A DNA stretch of 64,000 nt from Flavobacterium sp. AG291 (GTDB taxonomy: Bacteria; Bacteroidota; Bacteroidia; Flavobacteriales; Flavobacteriaceae), in assembly GCF_003350375.1 (NCBI RefSeq), contig NZ_QQAR01000002.1, forward strand, positions 62,001 to 126,000. The letters run 5' to 3'. The stretch's first letter is position 1, and each line of letters opens with the position of its first letter. The translations under genes were made by a program, and so were the position numbers. The notes beneath the pieces are model-generated. The model made no database searches and was not told the DNA's origin. It worked only from the letters and a program-made list of their open reading frames with translations. Positions 1 to 8,315 of the stretch are shown here, piece by piece.

Positions 1-2
1 GA

Positions 3-41
3 GAAAGAGCCTTGAAAATTTATAAAGAAGCTGTACAATAA
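3..41 (+). CDS. 3' end of an upstream gene (partial)
   Basis: The first bases are open in frame 3 and read ERALKIYKEAVQ followed by a TAA stop at 39-41. The other two forward frames stop within the first 25 bases. The alternating pattern looks like the end of a helical repeat such as TPR. Only 12 codons are visible, so no function is assigned. It would be the gene preceding the carbamoyltransferase, 59 bases away. Confidence 0.35.
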   Translation, partial: ERALKIYKEAVQ

Positions 42-100
42 TATTGGTTTGTATATATTTACGTACAACTAAATATTAACTAAACTTCTATTAAAATTTA

Positions 101-1807
101 ATGAAATCTCCTGTATATATATTAGGTACCGGACTTTCGCATAATGGGTCTGCAGTTTTACTAAAAGATGGACGTATATGTGTAGGTATTGAAAAGGAAC
201 GTCTTAGTCGTAAAAAACATGATGGCGGCAACGATTCTCTTGCAATTCAGTATTGTCTTGACACTGAGGGTATCACGCTTGACGATGTAACTCTTGTTGT
301 TCAATGTGCTAATTTTGAGATCCCTAAAAGGAACTACTATAACGGTAAACGAATATTTTCCGAAAGTAATTTACCTGAAGTAATAAATATATCTCATCAT
401 CTTGCTCATGCTTACAGTGCTGTTGGAACGTGCCCTTTTGATGAATGTAATGTTATGGTGATAGATGGATGTGGTAGTCCCTTGGATCAATTTTTAGAAA
501 TTCATCCTGAACAGAAAGACTTTATAGAAAAAGCTTTTCTAAATCAGACAGAAATGGTCTGTGAAAAAGATAGTTTTTATCACTTTAATGGTAAAAAATT
601 AATCCCTTTAGTGAAAGATTTCAGTAAAATGTCTGATTTAAAAAATAATACATTTTCTTTACCCACTACAGAACATTCTATTGGAGGGTTTTATGCAGCA
701 ATAAGTAACTATGTTTTTGGGGATATGGATGATGTGGGAAAACTGATGGGACTTGCTCCCTATGGTAATCCCGGAGTTTTTAAATCAGAAGCATTTGAAT
801 TTGTTGACAATTCTTTATTTGTAAAAGATAACTGGAAACAAGAATTTACTAACCCATCTAAAGGCTATGAATATTTTAAACAAAACTTTGAGTACTATGC
901 TAACGTAGCGTATTGGGCTCAGGAACAAGTTGAAAAAGCCATTTTAGAATGTATTGGGAATCGAATAGGTAAATTCTACCATAAAAATTTATGTTATTCT
1001 GGAGGTGTTGCGTTAAACGCAGTCGCTAACGCCCTTCTTGAAGATAGTAGGATATCTGAAAATTTATATTTAGAACCGGCAGCTGCTGACAATGGACTTG
1101 CATTGGGTTGTGCTTTTTATGGCTGGATTGAGTATTTAGGAATGACTAAAGTAACTCATGATGGAAGCACCTGTTTTGGGAAGAAATATACAGATAAGGA
1201 CATCAGTGAAGCAATAACGAATAATCAAACTGAAAATACCAGCAATCAAATTTTTTCTAACGAAACTGATTTGTTGGAATATTGTGCCAAAAAACTTGTT
1301 GATGGTAAAACAATTGGTTGGTTTCAGTCAGGATGTGAATTTGGTCCTCGCTCATTAGGAAGAAGAAGTATTCTTGCCCATCCGGGCATTGAAGGTATGA
1401 AAGATCATATTAATCTAAATATAAAATTCAGAGAAGATTTCCGTCCTTTTGCTCCAGCCGTTTTAAAAAATAAGGTTGGTGAATATTTTATAAACGGAAG
1501 GAATAGCCCTTACATGATTTTGGTTGATAAAACGCGACCTGAATTTATTTCTAAACTTTGTAATGTAACCCACAGAAATGGTTCTGCAAGGGTTCAGACT
1601 GTTGAAAAAGATTGGAATCTTTTATTTAATAGACTTCTCGAAGAGTTTTATAAGCAAAGCGGAATAGCAGTAGTCCTCAACACAAGCCTGAATAAAAAAG
1701 GAATGCCCATTGTTGAAACCCCCCAAGAAGCTATCGATTTATTTAAAATAACGGCTTTAGACATATTGGTTATGGAGAACTATGTTCTAGAAAAACGAAC
1801 GTCTTAA
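101..1807 (+). CDS. Carbamoyltransferase (NodU/CmcH family)
   Basis: 568 aa, full length for the family. Such enzymes move a carbamoyl group from carbamoyl phosphate, through a carbamoyl-adenylate, onto a hydroxyl of a sugar or natural product. The N-terminal Kae1/ASKHA-like part contains HHLAHAYSA, a metal and substrate His motif, then VIDGCGSP and GKLMGLAPYGNP, and later CYSGGVALNAVAN. The YrdC-like C-terminal part has CEFGPRSLGRRSILAHP and VVLNTSLNKKGMPIVETP. It starts at an ATG. The acceptor is unknown; a surface glycan or small metabolite is likely. Its stop overlaps the stop of the convergent hydroxylase-like gene. Confidence 0.9.
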   Translation: MKSPVYILGTGLSHNGSAVLLKDGRICVGIEKERLSRKKHDGGNDSLAIQYCLDTEGITLDDVTLVVQCANFEIPKRNYYNGKRIFSESNLPEVINISHHLAHAYSAVGTCPFDECNVMVIDGCGSPLDQFLEIHPEQKDFIEKAFLNQTEMVCEKDSFYHFNGKKLIPLVKDFSKMSDLKNNTFSLPTTEHSIGGFYAAISNYVFGDMDDVGKLMGLAPYGNPGVFKSEAFEFVDNSLFVKDNWKQEFTNPSKGYEYFKQNFEYYANVAYWAQEQVEKAILECIGNRIGKFYHKNLCYSGGVALNAVANALLEDSRISENLYLEPAAADNGLALGCAFYGWIEYLGMTKVTHDGSTCFGKKYTDKDISEAITNNQTENTSNQIFSNETDLLEYCAKKLVDGKTIGWFQSGCEFGPRSLGRRSILAHPGIEGMKDHINLNIKFREDFRPFAPAVLKNKVGEYFINGRNSPYMILVDKTRPEFISKLCNVTHRNGSARVQTVEKDWNLLFNRLLEEFYKQSGIAVVLNTSLNKKGMPIVETPQEAIDLFKITALDILVMENYVLEKRTS

Positions 1808-2493
1808 TTTTCCATTTCTTTTATTATAGCATTAGCCGCAGGTGTATTCATTTTCAATAGTTCGGCTATTATAAGTTCTTTTTCCTCTGGGCTTGATACT
1901 TTTTGTGGTTTAACGAATCGTTCGCTTTCAGCTTCTTTATAAAACATTGTATCGGTCCATTCGTTTCTTATACCATCAATTACAAGATGTATGCGGCTTT
2001 CAGTACCATAGTTTGCAACAGAATGTGTAAAATTAGCATCAATATACCAGCATTCCCCTTCGTTCATTATCAATCGATTACCATCAAGAATGAATTCTAC
2101 TCCGGCATTGGTAATTACAGGGATGTGAAGCCTGAAAGAGCCATCTTCATAACCAAGACAATGATCTGTATGAGGTTTTATTATTGCACCTGGGTCAAGT
2201 TGCATTAAGCGAACAGCTGTTTTTTCAAAAAGAAAACTATTCAGGATTTCGTTAAAGTAAGCACAGGACTGTAATACTTCTGTCGGTAATAAAGGTTCAT
2301 TACTAGTTAAGGCATTAATGGCGTCGTAATTTCCATTTTTAGAAAGTAGTGCTATCGAAGCCCATTTGCCGTTATAATCACTCTTATTATAATGATCTAC
2401 CCAGTCAAAGTTAACTACTTTTCTAAAATCATCCTTTAGTTTTTTAGTATCGAAAGAGAAAGGAAACTTTATAGAACGCACTAATTTATCCAT
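1804..2493 (-). CDS. Aspartyl/asparaginyl beta-hydroxylase-like dioxygenase
   Basis: 229 aa, resembling the Fe(II)/2-oxoglutarate-dependent aspartyl/asparaginyl hydroxylase family. The double-stranded beta-helix signature is visible: KPHTDHCLG gives the HxD iron ligands, FRLHIPVITN follows, and DANFTHSVANYG contains the second His with SRIHLVIDG after it. The substrate is unknown. It converges with the carbamoyltransferase, with stop codons overlapping by three bases. It lies 58 bases downstream of the HAD pair on the same strand, and a hairpin ends directly at its ATG. Confidence 0.8.
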   Translation of the reverse strand: MDKLVRSIKFPFSFDTKKLKDDFRKVVNFDWVDHYNKSDYNGKWASIALLSKNGNYDAINALTSNEPLLPTEVLQSCAYFNEILNSFLFEKTAVRLMQLDPGAIIKPHTDHCLGYEDGSFRLHIPVITNAGVEFILDGNRLIMNEGECWYIDANFTHSVANYGTESRIHLVIDGIRNEWTDTMFYKEAESERFVKPQKVSSPEEKELIIAELLKMNTPAANAIIKEMEN

Positions 2494-2531
2494 AATACTA
2501 TCTTTATCTTGTTATGATTAAAGATAGTATT
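2494..2531 (-). promoter_or_regulatory. 13-bp inverted repeat abutting the hydroxylase start codon
   Basis: Arms 2494-2506 and 2519-2531 (AATACTATCTTTA and its exact complement) flank a 12-base loop. On the minus strand the second arm ends directly before the ATG of the hydroxylase-like gene. There is no following T-tract, so it does not look like a terminator. In an mRNA it would pair across the region where ribosomes bind; it could instead be a DNA operator. Confidence 0.6.
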
Positions 2532-2551
2532 TTGGATTAATATTTTAACAA

Positions 2552-3208
2552 TTATAAAGTTTTTTTAATGCTATCAGCACTTAATTGGGCGAAGTCGGTA
2601 ATTACCATATCAGCAAGTGAAGTATCCTGACCCATTGTATGGCCACTATTATAGCCAATACAAAAAATTCCGGCTGCTTTGGCTGCTTTGATGCCGTTGG
2701 TACTGTCTTCAATAACAATACATTCTTCCTTAGGAAATCCCGACTTATGAACGGCTTCTATGAAAATTGCAGGATTTGGTTTCGATTCTTCAAAGTCTTC
2801 GCCACTTATTGCATGGTCGAAATATTGATGTAATCCAAAGCGTGTAAAAACCTTTTCAATTTTTCTGTTAGAAGCTGAAGATGCAAGGATCAACCTGATT
2901 CCATTTTCATAAAGGTCAACAATCAGGTCTTTTACACCCGGGAGCATTTCAAGATCTTCTGCCGTGTCAAAAGCATTAAAGTAATGTCTGTATTTTTCGT
3001 TAAGCAATTCTTCATGACTAAGCGAAATTGAATACAAATCCTTTAGTTTTTGCACAATCATTTTGTCAGAGTTGCCAATAAAAGTTCCATAAACATCATC
3101 GGAAACTCTAATATTTAATGATTTATATAATTCCTGATTAGCGCGATATCCAATAGGCTCGGTGTTTACCACTACCCCATCCATATCAAAGATTACTGCT
3201 TTTACCAT
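2552..3208 (-). CDS. HAD-superfamily phosphatase, beta-phosphoglucomutase-like (copy 2)
   Basis: 218 aa. HAD motif I is FDMDGVVVNTEP, with nucleophile and acid/base aspartates. Motif II lies around LILASSASNRK, the lysine is in SKPNPAIF, and motif IV is VIEDSTNGI. The cap is of the small helical C1 type of beta-phosphoglucomutase and related sugar-phosphate phosphatases. The substrate cannot be read from the sequence. It is a clear paralogue of the gene immediately upstream, of equal length and with the same motifs, and shares a TAATG stop/start overlap with it. Confidence 0.88.
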   Translation of the reverse strand: MVKAVIFDMDGVVVNTEPIGYRANQELYKSLNIRVSDDVYGTFIGNSDKMIVQKLKDLYSISLSHEELLNEKYRHYFNAFDTAEDLEMLPGVKDLIVDLYENGIRLILASSASNRKIEKVFTRFGLHQYFDHAISGEDFEESKPNPAIFIEAVHKSGFPKEECIVIEDSTNGIKAAKAAGIFCIGYNSGHTMGQDTSLADMVITDFAQLSADSIKKTL

Positions 3209-3864
3209 TATTTAAGTGCTTTTACTTTTTCAGCATTAAGATCATTAAAATGATTTATAACCATATCTGCTTCTGCAAGTTCCTGTAAGTGTGAGTTCTC
3301 GCTCATGTAGCCAACACAATATATACCTGCACCTTTAGCTGCTTTGATACCGTTAGTACTGTCTTCAATAACGATACATTCTTCTTTAGGAGCAATCGAA
3401 AGTGAAGCTGCATGTTCAAAAATAGCAGGATGCGGTTTTGATTTAGGGAAATCTTCACCACTTACAATATGAGTGAAATATTTATGCAGGTCAAAACGGT
3501 TGAAAACACGTTCAATAGTAACTTTAGACGCTGATGAAGCAAGGATAAGCTGAATTCCGTTTGAATGAAGATCCACTATAAGCTCTCTTACACCGGGAAG
3601 TAAATCCAGGTCTTCTTTTTCATCAAAAGCATCATTGAAAAGTGAGCGTTTTTTTTGTACCAAATCCTCAACTTCGTCAAGAATATCGAAAGTTTCCTTT
3701 AGGCGTTGGTAAACATTCTTAGTCGAGTTACCTGTAAATGAAGCATACATTTCCTGAGTAACATCAATATTAAGATGTTTAAAATGTTGATGGTAAGCAT
3801 AATGATGAACAGGTTCAGTATCAACTATAACGCCGTCCATATCAAAAATTACTGTCTTAATCAT
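3208..3864 (-). CDS. HAD-superfamily phosphatase, beta-phosphoglucomutase-like (copy 1)
   Basis: 218 aa with motif I FDMDGVIVDTEP, LILASSASK, SKPHPAIF and VIEDSTNGI. It is translated first in the pair and overlaps copy 2 by one base (TAATG), so the two are translationally coupled. More than half of the positions agree between copies, pointing to a tandem duplication that has diverged. The cap domains differ most, as expected if the two accept different sugar phosphates. Confidence 0.88.
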   Translation of the reverse strand: MIKTVIFDMDGVIVDTEPVHHYAYHQHFKHLNIDVTQEMYASFTGNSTKNVYQRLKETFDILDEVEDLVQKKRSLFNDAFDEKEDLDLLPGVRELIVDLHSNGIQLILASSASKVTIERVFNRFDLHKYFTHIVSGEDFPKSKPHPAIFEHAASLSIAPKEECIVIEDSTNGIKAAKGAGIYCVGYMSENSHLQELAEADMVINHFNDLNAEKVKALK

Positions 3865-4067
3865 AAATATATTATAAAGCGCAAAAGTACAACATCAAAA
3901 TTAAAAAGTCACAATCAATCCTATAACCTGATGTTAATTTAATAGCTTTACCATTTTTAAAAGCCCTATATTTAGTGCTTTGTTAAACCTTTGTGATTAA
4001 AATGGAATATCGTTAATAATTAAACCTTTTATTCTATTTTTAGTCTTACTTAAAAACAATTCTAAAC

Positions 4068-4610
4068 TTGCAGGACGAGAAGGCCTTTATAGCTTTATTG
4101 CTAGATCCAAAAACGCAGGAATCAGCGTTTAGGCAACTTGTATCCCAATACAGCAGGCCTCTGTATAGCCACATAAGAAATATAGTTATCGATCATGACG
4201 ATACAGATGATGTCCTGCAGAATACTTTTATTAAAGTATTTCAGAATTTAAAAAACTTTAAAGGAGAAAGTAAACTTTTTTCCTGGGTTTACCGCATTGC
4301 AACTAATGAAGCCATAACCTTTATTAGCTCCAAAGCAAAAAAAAGTAACATTACTAATGAGGAGGTTCAGCAAAAAGTATTAAAAAATTTAGAGGCAGAC
4401 GAATATTTTGAAGGTGATGCAATGCAATTAAAACTTCAGCAAGCTATAGCGTCACTTCCGGAAAAGCAACAACTGGTTTTTAAAATGAAATATTTTGAAG
4501 ACCTGAAATATGATGAAATATCCGAGATATTAGGCACTTCCGTGGGAGCCTTGAAGGCTTCATACCATCATGCAGTAAAAAAAATTGAAGATTTTATTAA
4601 TAGCAATTAA
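4068..4610 (+). CDS. ECF-type RNA polymerase sigma factor
   Basis: 180 aa. Region 2 is at about residues 20-85 (DDTDDVLQNTFIKVFQNL, then GESKLFSWVYRIATNEA), and region 4 is at about 125-175 (LPEKQQLVFKMKYFEDLKYD, then EILGTSVGALKASYHHA). The start is a TTG at 4068: an in-frame stop sits at 4041 and no ATG lies between, and the protein begins where family members begin. It heads a three-gene operon with an anti-sigma-like membrane protein and a periplasmic protein, the usual layout for an envelope-stress ECF circuit. Confidence 0.93.
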   Translation: MQDEKAFIALLLDPKTQESAFRQLVSQYSRPLYSHIRNIVIDHDDTDDVLQNTFIKVFQNLKNFKGESKLFSWVYRIATNEAITFISSKAKKSNITNEEVQQKVLKNLEADEYFEGDAMQLKLQQAIASLPEKQQLVFKMKYFEDLKYDEISEILGTSVGALKASYHHAVKKIEDFINSN

Positions 4611-4640
4611 ACTTTTTTAATTTAATTCAGTCTAAGAAGT

Positions 4641-5054
4641 ATGAACGATTTTAAATTAGATAATAGGGATACAATTAAATCAGGTTTTAAAACCCCTGAT
4701 GGATATTTCGAAAATCTTTCCGAAAGGATAATGATGAATATCCCTGTTGAAGAGGTCAAAGTAATTCCTTTGTACAGAAGAAAACCGGTATGGGTTACTT
4801 CTGCAGCGGCAGCTCTAGTCTTATCTTTTTCTTTAATACTCACAAAGCACGAGTCGAAAGCACCTTCTTTGTCATCTGTATCAATTTCTGAAGATTATAT
4901 TTTAAATCAATCAGGGATTGAAGCATCTGATATTTTAGCTAATCTTAGTACTGATGATATTAAAGAATTAAATGAGCAGGCTGTTGAAAATATCAGTGAT
5001 GAGCTGATAGAAGAAAATATTGACTTTGAATACCTATCTAATCAAACAAATTAA
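4641..5054 (+). CDS. Small single-pass membrane protein, probable anti-sigma factor
   Basis: 137 aa. A soluble N-terminal part (residues 1-50, including TPDGYFENLSERI) precedes one transmembrane segment at about 53-68 (VTSAAAALVLSFSLIL). The C-terminal periplasmic part is acidic. It sits 30 bases after the ECF sigma gene and 4 bases before the exported protein, so the anti-sigma role is inferred from position and topology. No zinc-anti-sigma HxxxCxxC motif is visible. Confidence 0.7.
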   Translation: MNDFKLDNRDTIKSGFKTPDGYFENLSERIMMNIPVEEVKVIPLYRRKPVWVTSAAAALVLSFSLILTKHESKAPSLSSVSISEDYILNQSGIEASDILANLSTDDIKELNEQAVENISDELIEENIDFEYLSNQTN

Positions 5055-5058
5055 AACT

Positions 5059-5499
5059 ATGAAAGTAACGAAAATATTATCAATCCTAGTTTTACTTACA
5101 CTCCTTTCTTTTGGACAGGCCGATAAGAGAGATCAGATAAAGCAGTTAAAATCTGCAAGGATTGCTGCAGCCCTTAATCTTACGGCTGCTGAATCTCAAA
5201 AATTCTGGCCTTTGTACCTGAATAGTGAAGAAAGAGAATATGAAATAAGGCATAATAAAATACGTCCTATAAACAATAAGTTAGAAGAAAAGGGTGGTAT
5301 TGATGCTCTTTCTCAAAAAGAAGCTCTTACTAACCTAATACTTCTTGAGACAGCGGAAGAAGAAATATTTAATCTTCACAAAAAATTGATTAATGATTTA
5401 AAACCTGTTATAGGTCCAAAAAAGATATTAAAATTAAGAAAAGCGGAAGACGATTTCAACAAGCTTCTTCTTAGTAAATACAAAGGCAAAAAAGATTAA
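5059..5499 (+). CDS. Exported helical protein of the sigma operon (sensor-like)
   Basis: 146 aa from the ATG at 5059. The longer frame opening at 5020 has no ATG and would run into the preceding gene, whereas 5059 gives a proper signal peptide (ILSILVLLTLLSFGQA). The mature part is charged and helical (SARIAAALNLTAAESQKFWP, later EEEIFNLHKKLI) and resembles Spy/CpxP-like or flavobacterial 'sensor of ECF-type sigma factor' proteins. It probably signals envelope state to the membrane anti-sigma protein. Confidence 0.75.
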   Translation: MKVTKILSILVLLTLLSFGQADKRDQIKQLKSARIAAALNLTAAESQKFWPLYLNSEEREYEIRHNKIRPINNKLEEKGGIDALSQKEALTNLILLETAEEEIFNLHKKLINDLKPVIGPKKILKLRKAEDDFNKLLLSKYKGKKD

Positions 5500-5574
5500 A
5501 GTAGTTTATGAAAGTTAATTGGCGTAATCGGGATGATTATCCAATTAGTTAGTTTATGTTTAGTTTAAGTTTGG

Positions 5575-5611
5575 GAAAGGGAAGTTACAGCTTCTCTTTC
5601 TCTTTTTATAT
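5575..5611 (+). terminator. Rho-independent terminator of the sigma operon
   Basis: A 10-bp stem (5575-5584 with 5591-5600, one G-T pair) with a 6-base loop is followed by TCTTTTTATAT. A second two-part hairpin without a T-tract lies just upstream at 5516-5547 (TAATTGG/CCAATTA outer, TAATC/GATTA inner). The rest of 5500-5694 shows nothing else. Confidence 0.75.
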
Positions 5612-5694
5612 AACCTCATAACCTACAATTTTCAGCCTTTTCAAAGAAACCTTCTCAACCGTCAATCCGCCTGTAATTTCGATTATAATTAAAT

Positions 5695-6744
5695 TTATTT
5701 AAATGATAATCGGATAATTTTATTTTTACCTGCTGCTAAAGCAGTTTTTTTATCTTTAAATCGTATGGTGTGCAGTGTTGTATCGTCTGCGATTTTTTTC
5801 CAGTTTTCTCCCCTGTCAAAGGAATAGTAAATGCCTGAAGGGCCTACTGTGATTAATTCATTTCCGTCACTATCGGGTAAATACTGAACACATGATGCGT
5901 ACCCGAAACCTTTGTTTTCTCCGATAAGTCTCCATGTTTTACCTCCATCTTCAGTAATTATCTTATTCGCGTTGTTTTTATTAGGTTGTTCATAATCACC
6001 GCCTACAGCAAAACCTATTTTATCATTATAAAAATCAACAGAAAAAAGACCGGTCATCTCACTACCCTGAACTATTGGTGTACCAAACACGTTCCAGTTA
6101 TTTCCTTTATCATCAGAAAAGAAAATCCTCGACTTTTTTCCTCCTGATGCTATCCAGGTTTTATTTCCTTTTAAAATCAGGTTTGTATTGCTGGCAGCAA
6201 AAGCGGCCTCACCTTCAGTTGTTCCTGGTATTGTACCGCAATTCTTTTTTATCCAGGTGTTACCTCCATCATTAGTCATAATTATAGAAAGACATCCATC
6301 TGTTGGATCGCCAATAGCCATCCCTTCGCTATCATTTCTAAATTGCATACTGTCATAGAACACCTTCTCACCCATTTCTGTGTAAACAAGTTTTACCTGC
6401 TTACCATTTTTAGATATTTTATAAAGTAATGCAGGAGAGCCGGCATTTATTATAAATATATCAGATTTTGTTTGGGCAATGGCTCGGAATTCGGGAAGTA
6501 TAGAGTCCTGAACTGCTACACCATTAAAATTAGTGCCGCCACTAAGTGACACCCATCCATATTTTCCATTACTACCGGCATACCAAAGTTTATCGTTATC
6601 GGGAGTAATTGCCCTTATGCTAATTTCTTCATTTAAAAGTGTATCAATAGTAACAGCTGTAAAAGAAGCTTTGAAATCTTTGTTTTCTTCCTTTTTGCAA
6701 GAGAAAAAAGAAGCTGTCACTAAAAAAAATAACACTTTCTTCAT
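5695..6744 (-). CDS. BNR/Ycf48-like beta-propeller lipoprotein
   Basis: 349 aa. The lipoprotein signal is FFLVTASFFSC with Cys16. The mature protein has repeated Asp-box-like turns (SDDKGNNWNVFG, TEDGGKTWRLIGE, SFDRGENWKKI and TNDGGNTWIKK), which form a sialidase/Ycf48-type propeller. Flavobacterial homologues are often labelled 'oxidoreductase' without support; no redox motif is seen. It is probably anchored in an outer or periplasmic membrane leaflet. Substrate and role are unknown. Confidence 0.8.
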   Translation of the reverse strand: MKKVLFFLVTASFFSCKKEENKDFKASFTAVTIDTLLNEEISIRAITPDNDKLWYAGSNGKYGWVSLSGGTNFNGVAVQDSILPEFRAIAQTKSDIFIINAGSPALLYKISKNGKQVKLVYTEMGEKVFYDSMQFRNDSEGMAIGDPTDGCLSIIMTNDGGNTWIKKNCGTIPGTTEGEAAFAASNTNLILKGNKTWIASGGKKSRIFFSDDKGNNWNVFGTPIVQGSEMTGLFSVDFYNDKIGFAVGGDYEQPNKNNANKIITEDGGKTWRLIGENKGFGYASCVQYLPDSDGNELITVGPSGIYYSFDRGENWKKIADDTTLHTIRFKDKKTALAAGKNKIIRLSFK

Positions 6745-6866
6745 CAGATAAATTTGGTTTGCTAATATACTAAAAAAACAACATACTTATCTAAGGTTAA
6801 GTGAATTTTATATACAAATAACTTATATTTTGTGAAAAAGTCGTAAAAAAAGCTTTTGAATACAAT

Positions 6867-6892
6867 AAAAGGAGCCATCAAGAGCTCCTTTT
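6867..6892 (-). terminator. Terminator of the DUF983 gene
   Basis: AAAAGGAGC (6867-6875) pairs with GCTCCTTTT (6884-6892). Read on the minus strand it follows the stop at 6924 and ends in a T-run. Its near symmetry could let it act in both directions. Confidence 0.75.
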
Positions 6893-6923
6893 AAAACATG
6901 TAATTCGTCGAAAAAAAATGCTG

Positions 6924-7286
6924 TTAAGCCTGCTTATGTCTTCCGTCAAACATGTAAATCCATAGCATTCTTGATAACCTGAAATTAAAAGCTCCTAAAA
7001 GAAATGATATAATCCCAATTGCGATTACAATATTTACGTAACTCAAACCAAAAATGAAACGTGATATTATAAACACCCCTACCATCTCTGCTATTGTTAG
7101 AGCATAGCTTACATACATTGAACCAAAAAAGTACCCTGGTTCGCGTTCAAATTTATGCCCGCACTCACTGCAGTGTTCATTCATTTTGGGGATTTGAAAA
7201 AGTAAAGGATTTCCCTTTTTTGAAAACACATGTCCTACACCACATTTAGGACATTTTTCGCTCATTATATCTGTTAACTGTGACAT
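6924..7286 (-). CDS. DUF983 family membrane protein with zinc ribbon
   Basis: 120 aa. An N-terminal CPKCG and a second HCSECGHKF (four cysteines) form a zinc ribbon. The DUF983 signature EPGYFFGSMYVSYALT follows, then two hydrophobic helices (about residues 56-75 and 80-100). The family is widespread but its biochemical role is not established. It is divergent from the AraC-type gene, with 92 bases between them. Confidence 0.87.
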   Translation of the reverse strand: MSQLTDIMSEKCPKCGVGHVFSKKGNPLLFQIPKMNEHCSECGHKFEREPGYFFGSMYVSYALTIAEMVGVFIISRFIFGLSYVNIVIAIGIISFLLGAFNFRLSRMLWIYMFDGRHKQA

Positions 7287-7378
7287 ACTTTTTTTATTAC
7301 AAATTTAGTCATGACAGAGTTTTGAATAAATAGTATATCTACTCAATAATTTGTACTTTTAGGACATTCTATAGTATT

Positions 7379-8251
7379 ATGAAAAAAGTAAGCATATTAA
7401 ATATACAGCAGTTCCATCTTGATGACGCTACCGAGGAATTTCATACTAACACCCTAAAAGATCATTTGGTTACCCGACATAAGGATATTCATTTACCACA
7501 TAAACATGATTTTTATGTAACTGTTTTGTTTACTAAAGGAGCAGGCATTCATGAAGTCGATTTCACGTGTTATGAGGTAAAGCCAGGGGCTCTGTTCTTT
7601 CTAAATCCGGGACAGACTCATCACTGGGAATTGTCGGATGATACCGATGGGTATATTTTCCTTCATACACAAAGCTTCTACGATTTGCACTACACTAACA
7701 ATAGTATAAGTTCTTTTCCTTTTTACTATAGTATATATAGTAATCCATGTATCTATCTGAACAATGTAAAGCTTAAAACACTATTGCCTTTTTTTGAAAT
7801 GCTGCTGAAAGAATATCTTGCCAACGCCTTTTTGGCTAAAGAAATGCTTATTAGCTATATAGATATTATTTACTCTTTATCGACTCGTACTTATATTCTC
7901 AGTAATCCCGGAGTGATAAATAATAAGGATAAATATTATAGTAAATTCAGGGCTTTTGAGGAGCTTGTAGAAAAAGAATTCAGAAATATTAAGTTACCTT
8001 CAGCCTATGCAGATATATTGAGTATAACATCTAAACATCTTAACAGGATATCACAGGAAGTGGTTGGCAAGACGGCTTCGGATGTAATAATGGAACGTGT
8101 AATACTGGAAGCTAAAAAGGAAATAATACTTCAAAAACAAGGTTTTGCTGATATTGCCTATTCTTTAGGTTATGATGATTATGCTTATTTTTCCAGAATT
8201 TTCACAAAGAAAACAGGTACTACCCCATCGGCTTTTCTGAAAAGGTATTAA
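7379..8251 (+). CDS. AraC-family transcriptional regulator with cupin sensor
   Basis: 290 aa. The N-terminal cupin-like half contains HLPHKHDFYVTVLFTKG and GALFFLNPGQTHHWEL, typical of ligand-sensing AraC proteins. The C-terminal double helix-turn-helix begins near residue 190 and ends FADIAYSLGYDDYAYFSRIF then TGTTPSAFLKRY. The ligand and targets are unknown. No neighbouring catabolic operon is present. Confidence 0.9.
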   Translation: MKKVSILNIQQFHLDDATEEFHTNTLKDHLVTRHKDIHLPHKHDFYVTVLFTKGAGIHEVDFTCYEVKPGALFFLNPGQTHHWELSDDTDGYIFLHTQSFYDLHYTNNSISSFPFYYSIYSNPCIYLNNVKLKTLLPFFEMLLKEYLANAFLAKEMLISYIDIIYSLSTRTYILSNPGVINNKDKYYSKFRAFEELVEKEFRNIKLPSAYADILSITSKHLNRISQEVVGKTASDVIMERVILEAKKEIILQKQGFADIAYSLGYDDYAYFSRIFTKKTGTTPSAFLKRY

Positions 8252-8289
8252 GCCTTGTCAACAGCTTAGGCAATCTCCTTAAAAATTGA

Positions 8290-8297
8290 TACCTTTG
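8290..8297 (+). promoter_or_regulatory. -7 element TACCTTTG before the RsmB-like gene
   Basis: An exact match to the Bacteroidota -7 consensus TAnnTTTG, 18 bases before the ATG at 8316. It lies inside the longer open frame that begins with TTG at 8286, which argues that translation starts at 8316. No clear -33 TTG is seen at the usual distance. Confidence 0.5.
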
Positions 8298-8315
8298 CAG
8301 CTTCAATTTACAAAA

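Noticed and set aside
8286..8315. TTG start for the RsmB-like gene
   Set aside because: A TAnnTTTG element lies inside this segment and the ATG at 8316 fits the family start.
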